From: Enterobacteriaceae bacterium UBA5654
Lineage (GTDB): Bacteria > Pseudomonadota > Gammaproteobacteria > Enterobacterales > Enterobacteriaceae
Length of the DNA stretch: 64,000 bases
Reading direction: 5' to 3'
Assembly (NCBI GenBank): GCA_002421005.1
Contig: DIJC01000014.1
Location: forward strand, 124,896 to 188,895
Of the stretch, positions 61,280 through 64,000 are shown in pieces (within the stretch, counting starts at the first letter, position 1; every line of letters starts with the position of its first letter). Under the pieces are notes generated by a model. It worked only from the letters and a program-made list of their open reading frames with translations. It was not told where the DNA came from and did no database searches. Position numbers and translations under genes: made by a program.

Positions 61280-61755
61280 AGTCCCGGCACTCCCGCCTGG
61301 CGTTCTGCGAGGAAATACGCGCGGGTGTTATCGTGCACGTTATCGCTTGCCAGCAGCGCCTCTGCCGTCAGCCAACGGTAATCGTCGTGCTGATCCGGCG
61401 GCAGGCGCAGGGTGCTGGCGTCCACCCGCAGGCGGAAACCCAGGACGATGTAATGGGTGGAAAAATCGTTCCCGGAAAAATTGTCGTCATAAAAATGCTG
61501 CCAGACGCCATAAAACTCGCCTGCCGTCATCGGCAGGCTAACGCCCAGTTCCGCTTCCGTCAGGCGCGCAAACGCCTCCTTCAGCGGTTCATCTTTCTGC
61601 ACGCGTCCGCCGGGAACGAACCAGTAACCCTGCGCCGGACGGTTGGTCCGCTGACCAAGCAGAAACTCGCCGCGTTCGTTCTCCACAATCAGATCGATTG
61701 AGATCAGCGGCGTGGCGCGAACGACGGTGGCAAACTCTTCAGCGCTGAGAAACAT
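61276..61755 (-). CDS. gmm: GDP-mannose mannosyl hydrolase
   Basis: 159 residues (the E. coli length) from ATG 61755 (MFLSAEEFATVVRATPLISID). It carries the shortened Nudix box characteristic of GDP-mannose hydrolases (GGRVQKDEPLKEAFARLTEAELG) and a substrate loop GQRTNRPAQGYWFVPG. It hydrolyses GDP-mannose or GDP-glucose and may tune sugar-nucleotide pools. An in-frame extension to 61794 overlaps fcl and is unlikely. Confidence 0.95.
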   Translation of the reverse strand: MFLSAEEFATVVRATPLISIDLIVENERGEFLLGQRTNRPAQGYWFVPGGRVQKDEPLKEAFARLTEAELGVSLPMTAGEFYGVWQHFYDDNFSGNDFSTHYIVLGFRLRVDASTLRLPPDQHDDYRWLTAEALLASDNVHDNTRAYFLAERQAGVPGL

Positions 61756-61757
61756 AT

Positions 61758-62723
61758 TTACCCCCGGAACCGCTGCTGATTTTCCAGAAACCACTGGTAA
61801 GTGCTGGCAAGGCCCGCCTCCAGCGTGATTTCATGGAACCAGCCGAGCTGATGCAGGCGCGTCACGTCGAGCAGCTTGCGCGGCGTGCCGTCCGGCTTGC
61901 TGGCGTCAAACACCACCCGGCCTTTAAAGCCCACCACCTGCGCCAGCGTCAGCGCCAGTTCGCGGATGGTGCAGTCCACCCCGGTCCCGACGTTGATGTG
62001 CGACAGCATCGGCTCGGTATTTTCCTGCCAGACGCTGCGATCCAGTTCCATAACGTGAATGCTGGCGGCAGCCATGTCATCAACGTGAAGGAATTCGCGC
62101 ATTGGCGTCCCGCTGCCCCAGACCACCACATCAGATGCGCCCTGCTGCGTCGCCTCGTGAAAACGGCGCAGCAGCGCCGGAATAACGTGCGAATTGCTGG
62201 GGTGAAAGTTATCGTTCGGCCCGTACAGATTGGTCGGCATAACCGAGCGATAGTCGCGGTCGTACTGGCGGTTATAAGATTCGCACAGCTTGATCCCGGC
62301 AATTTTGGCAATCGCATACGGCTCGTTAGTCGGTTCCAGCGTGCCCTGAAGCAGTTCGCTTTCCGCCATCGGCTGGTTTGCCAGCTTTGGATAAATGCAG
62401 GATGAGCCGAGAAACAGCAGCTTGTTCACGTCGTTAAGATGCGCCGCGTGAATGATGTTGCTCTCGATCATCATGTTTTCGTAGATGAAGTCCGCCGGAT
62501 ACGTGTTATTCGCCACGATACCGCCGACCTTCGCCGCAGCCAGGTAGACCTGGTCGATGCGTTCGCGGGCGAAGAACTGCTGCACCTGGGCAGCGTCCAG
62601 CAGATTCAGTTCATCGCGGCTGCGCAGGATCAGATCCACATCACCGCGCTGTTCAAGCTGGCGCACGATGGCCGATCCCACCATGCCGCGATGTCCGGCC
62701 ACAAAGATACGTTGTCTGGTCAT
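61758..62723 (-). CDS. fcl: GDP-L-fucose synthase
   Basis: A 321-residue SDR enzyme: RIFVAGHRGMVGSAIVRQLE, LGSSCIYPKLANQPM with the catalytic Ser, and Tyr136/Lys140 in EPYAIAKIAG. It performs 3,5-epimerisation and 4-reduction to GDP-L-fucose, after Gmd encoded just upstream (2 bp apart). The length equals E. coli Fcl (WcaG). Confidence 0.97.
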   Translation of the reverse strand: MTRQRIFVAGHRGMVGSAIVRQLEQRGDVDLILRSRDELNLLDAAQVQQFFARERIDQVYLAAAKVGGIVANNTYPADFIYENMMIESNIIHAAHLNDVNKLLFLGSSCIYPKLANQPMAESELLQGTLEPTNEPYAIAKIAGIKLCESYNRQYDRDYRSVMPTNLYGPNDNFHPSNSHVIPALLRRFHEATQQGASDVVVWGSGTPMREFLHVDDMAAASIHVMELDRSVWQENTEPMLSHINVGTGVDCTIRELALTLAQVVGFKGRVVFDASKPDGTPRKLLDVTRLHQLGWFHEITLEAGLASTYQWFLENQQRFRG

Positions 62724-62725
62724 GC

Positions 62726-63847
62726 TCAGGACTCCAGCGCGATGGCAACCTCGTAACCGTGGGACTTCAGCAGGGAATGTTTCTTCGCCGCTTCCAGATC
62801 TTTTGCCACCATCTCAGAAACCATTTCCTGTAGGGTGGTTTCCGGTTTCCAGCCCAGCACCTGATGCGCTTTGGTTGGGTCGCCGAGCAGGGTTTCCACT
62901 TCCGCCGGACGGAAGTAGCGCGGGTCAACGGCAATAATCACATCGCCCGGTTTCACACCCGGCGCGTCATGACCGGTCACGGAAACCACGATGCCCTTCT
63001 CTTCCACGCCCTTGCCTTCAAAGCGCAGTTTGATACCAAGCTGGGCCGCCGCCATTTCCACAAATTCACGCACTGAATACTGCACGCCGGTCGCGATCAC
63101 AAAATCTTCCGGTTTTTCCTGCTGGAGCATCATCCACTGCATTTTGACGTAGTCTTTGGCATGGCCCCAGTCACGCAGGGAATCCATGTTGCCGAGGTAC
63201 AGGCAGGACTCCAGCCCCTGAGCGATGTTGGCGATCGCGCGGGTGATTTTGCGGGTCACGAAGGTTTCGCCACGACGCGGGGATTCATGGTTGAACAGAA
63301 TGCCGTTGCAGGCATACATGCCGTAGGATTCACGGTAGTTAACGGTGATCCAGTAGGCGTACAGTTTGGCGACCGCATACGGCGAGCGCGGGTAGAACGG
63401 CGTGGTTTCTTTCTGCGGAATTTCCTGCACCAGACCGTAAAGTTCAGAAGTGGACGCCTGGTAGAAACGGGTTTTCTTTTCCAGACCGAGGAAGCGGATG
63501 GCTTCCAGCAGGCGCAGGGTGCCCATCGCATCAACATCAGCGGTATATTCCGGCGACTCAAAGGAGACCGCCACATGGCTCATTGCACCGAGGTTATATA
63601 CTTCATCCGGCTGCACTTCCTGAAGGATGCGCGTCAGGTTGGAGGTGTCGGTCAGATCGCCGTAATGCAGATGAAATTTCGGGTTGGTGGTATGCGGATC
63701 CTGATAGATGTGATCCACGCGCTCGGTGTTAAAGGAGGAGGCGCGACGTTTAATACCGTGAACCTCATAACCTTTTTCCAGCAGCAGCTCTGCCAGATAA
63801 GACCCATCCTGCCCGGTAACACCGGTAATGAGAGCAACTTTAGTCAT
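62726..63847 (-). CDS. gmd: GDP-mannose 4,6-dehydratase
   Basis: A 373-residue extended SDR enzyme: VALITGVTGQDGSYLAELLL, GDLTDTSNL, YQASTSELYG and the catalytic Tyr157/Lys161 in SPYAVAKLYA. It makes GDP-4-keto-6-deoxymannose, the first committed step to GDP-fucose. In E. coli wcaF lies upstream; here the 3' end of the preceding gene is outside the window. Confidence 0.97.
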   Translation of the reverse strand: MTKVALITGVTGQDGSYLAELLLEKGYEVHGIKRRASSFNTERVDHIYQDPHTTNPKFHLHYGDLTDTSNLTRILQEVQPDEVYNLGAMSHVAVSFESPEYTADVDAMGTLRLLEAIRFLGLEKKTRFYQASTSELYGLVQEIPQKETTPFYPRSPYAVAKLYAYWITVNYRESYGMYACNGILFNHESPRRGETFVTRKITRAIANIAQGLESCLYLGNMDSLRDWGHAKDYVKMQWMMLQQEKPEDFVIATGVQYSVREFVEMAAAQLGIKLRFEGKGVEEKGIVVSVTGHDAPGVKPGDVIIAVDPRYFRPAEVETLLGDPTKAHQVLGWKPETTLQEMVSEMVAKDLEAAKKHSLLKSHGYEVAIALES

Positions 63848-63903
63848 AATAAGTTTCCTATGTTAAACGTGTTGGCCTTTGAATCATGTTTTGTGGGGAG
63901 GGT

Positions 63904-64000
63904 GGACAAACGCTCCCCCTTTCCCTGTTGCGGGGGAAGGTGGACAAACGTTCCCCCTCTCCCTGCTGCGGGGGAGGGAGGACAAACGCTCCCCCTCTCC
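63904..64000. repeat. 38-bp tandem repeat upstream of gmd, cut by window edge
   Basis: GGACAAACG begins at 63904, 63942 and 63980, a period of 38 bases; units contain CTCCCCCT(C/T)TCCCTG(C/T)TGCGGGGG. The AAACGCTCCCCCTCTCC core is shared with the 65-bp repeat near 57.0 kb, so the two arrays are related. The array runs off the right edge. Confidence 0.85.

Overview
The window is a chromosomal segment of an enteric bacterium (family Enterobacteriaceae). The order yeeX-yeeA-sbmC-dacD-sbcB-yeeD/yeeE-plaP-yeeZ-hisLGDCBHAFI, followed by wzz, gnd, ugd, galF and a colanic acid cluster, is the conserved enteric his-to-wca neighbourhood. It is not E. coli: the LysR gene yeeY is absent between plaP and yeeZ, a Klebsiella-like UDP-glucuronate epimerase (uge) adjoins ugd, and the rml genes lie between ugd and his instead of between galF and gnd. 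An Enterobacter-, Lelliottia-, Leclercia- or Klebsiella-like genus fits; I cannot fix the species from sequence alone.

Layout. 1-2.2 kb: the cut end of a luciferase-like oxidoreductase and a YddG exporter. 2.2-7.7 kb: a catabolic operon on the minus strand (galactitol-type PTS IIA, IIB and IIC, a ribulose-phosphate-epimerase-like enzyme, a short-chain dehydrogenase, a 6-phospho-3-hexuloisomerase) behind a SorC-type regulator. 7.7-9.2 kb: a sparse region with two small YmgB/AriR-like genes. 9.3-18.4 kb: conserved enteric core genes. 18.4-25.8 kb: the complete his operon with promoter, leader peptide, attenuator and terminator.

25.7-49.9 kb: surface polysaccharide genes. Two separate Wzx/Wzy-type assembly modules flank gnd-ugd-uge. 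Module 1 (38.2 to 25.7 kb, minus strand) starts with a near-perfect JUMPstart/ops and holds wzx, four glycosyltransferases, the initiating transferase wbaP, rmlC-B-D-A, wzz and a terminal wzy. Module 2 (47.3 to 43.0 kb, minus strand, very AT-rich) lies between galF and gnd, has its own degenerate ops element, and holds only wzx, wzy and two glycosyltransferases. It has no initiating transferase and no sugar-nucleotide genes, but a gnu-type epimerase upstream of galF suggests its unit starts on WecA-made GlcNAc-PP-undecaprenol epimerised to GalNAc. The two flippases are clear paralogues (44 of the first 66 residues identical), and each module has a rhamnosyltransferase of the same family. Module 2 probably borrows dTDP-rhamnose from the rml genes of module 1.

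50.0-63.9 kb: the downstream part of the colanic acid operon in standard order (gmd, fcl, gmm, wcaI, cpsB, cpsG, wcaJ, wzxC, wcaK, wcaL, wcaM reading along the minus strand). It is interrupted by a 65-bp tandem repeat between cpsG and wcaJ, and a related 38-bp repeat lies upstream of gmd.

No tRNA, rRNA, CRISPR array, phage gene or complete insertion sequence was seen. The most unusual content is the two-module polysaccharide arrangement; secondary items are the rare-sugar operon, a his leader with only six histidines, a candidate small RNA beside yeeZ, and the intergenic repeats.
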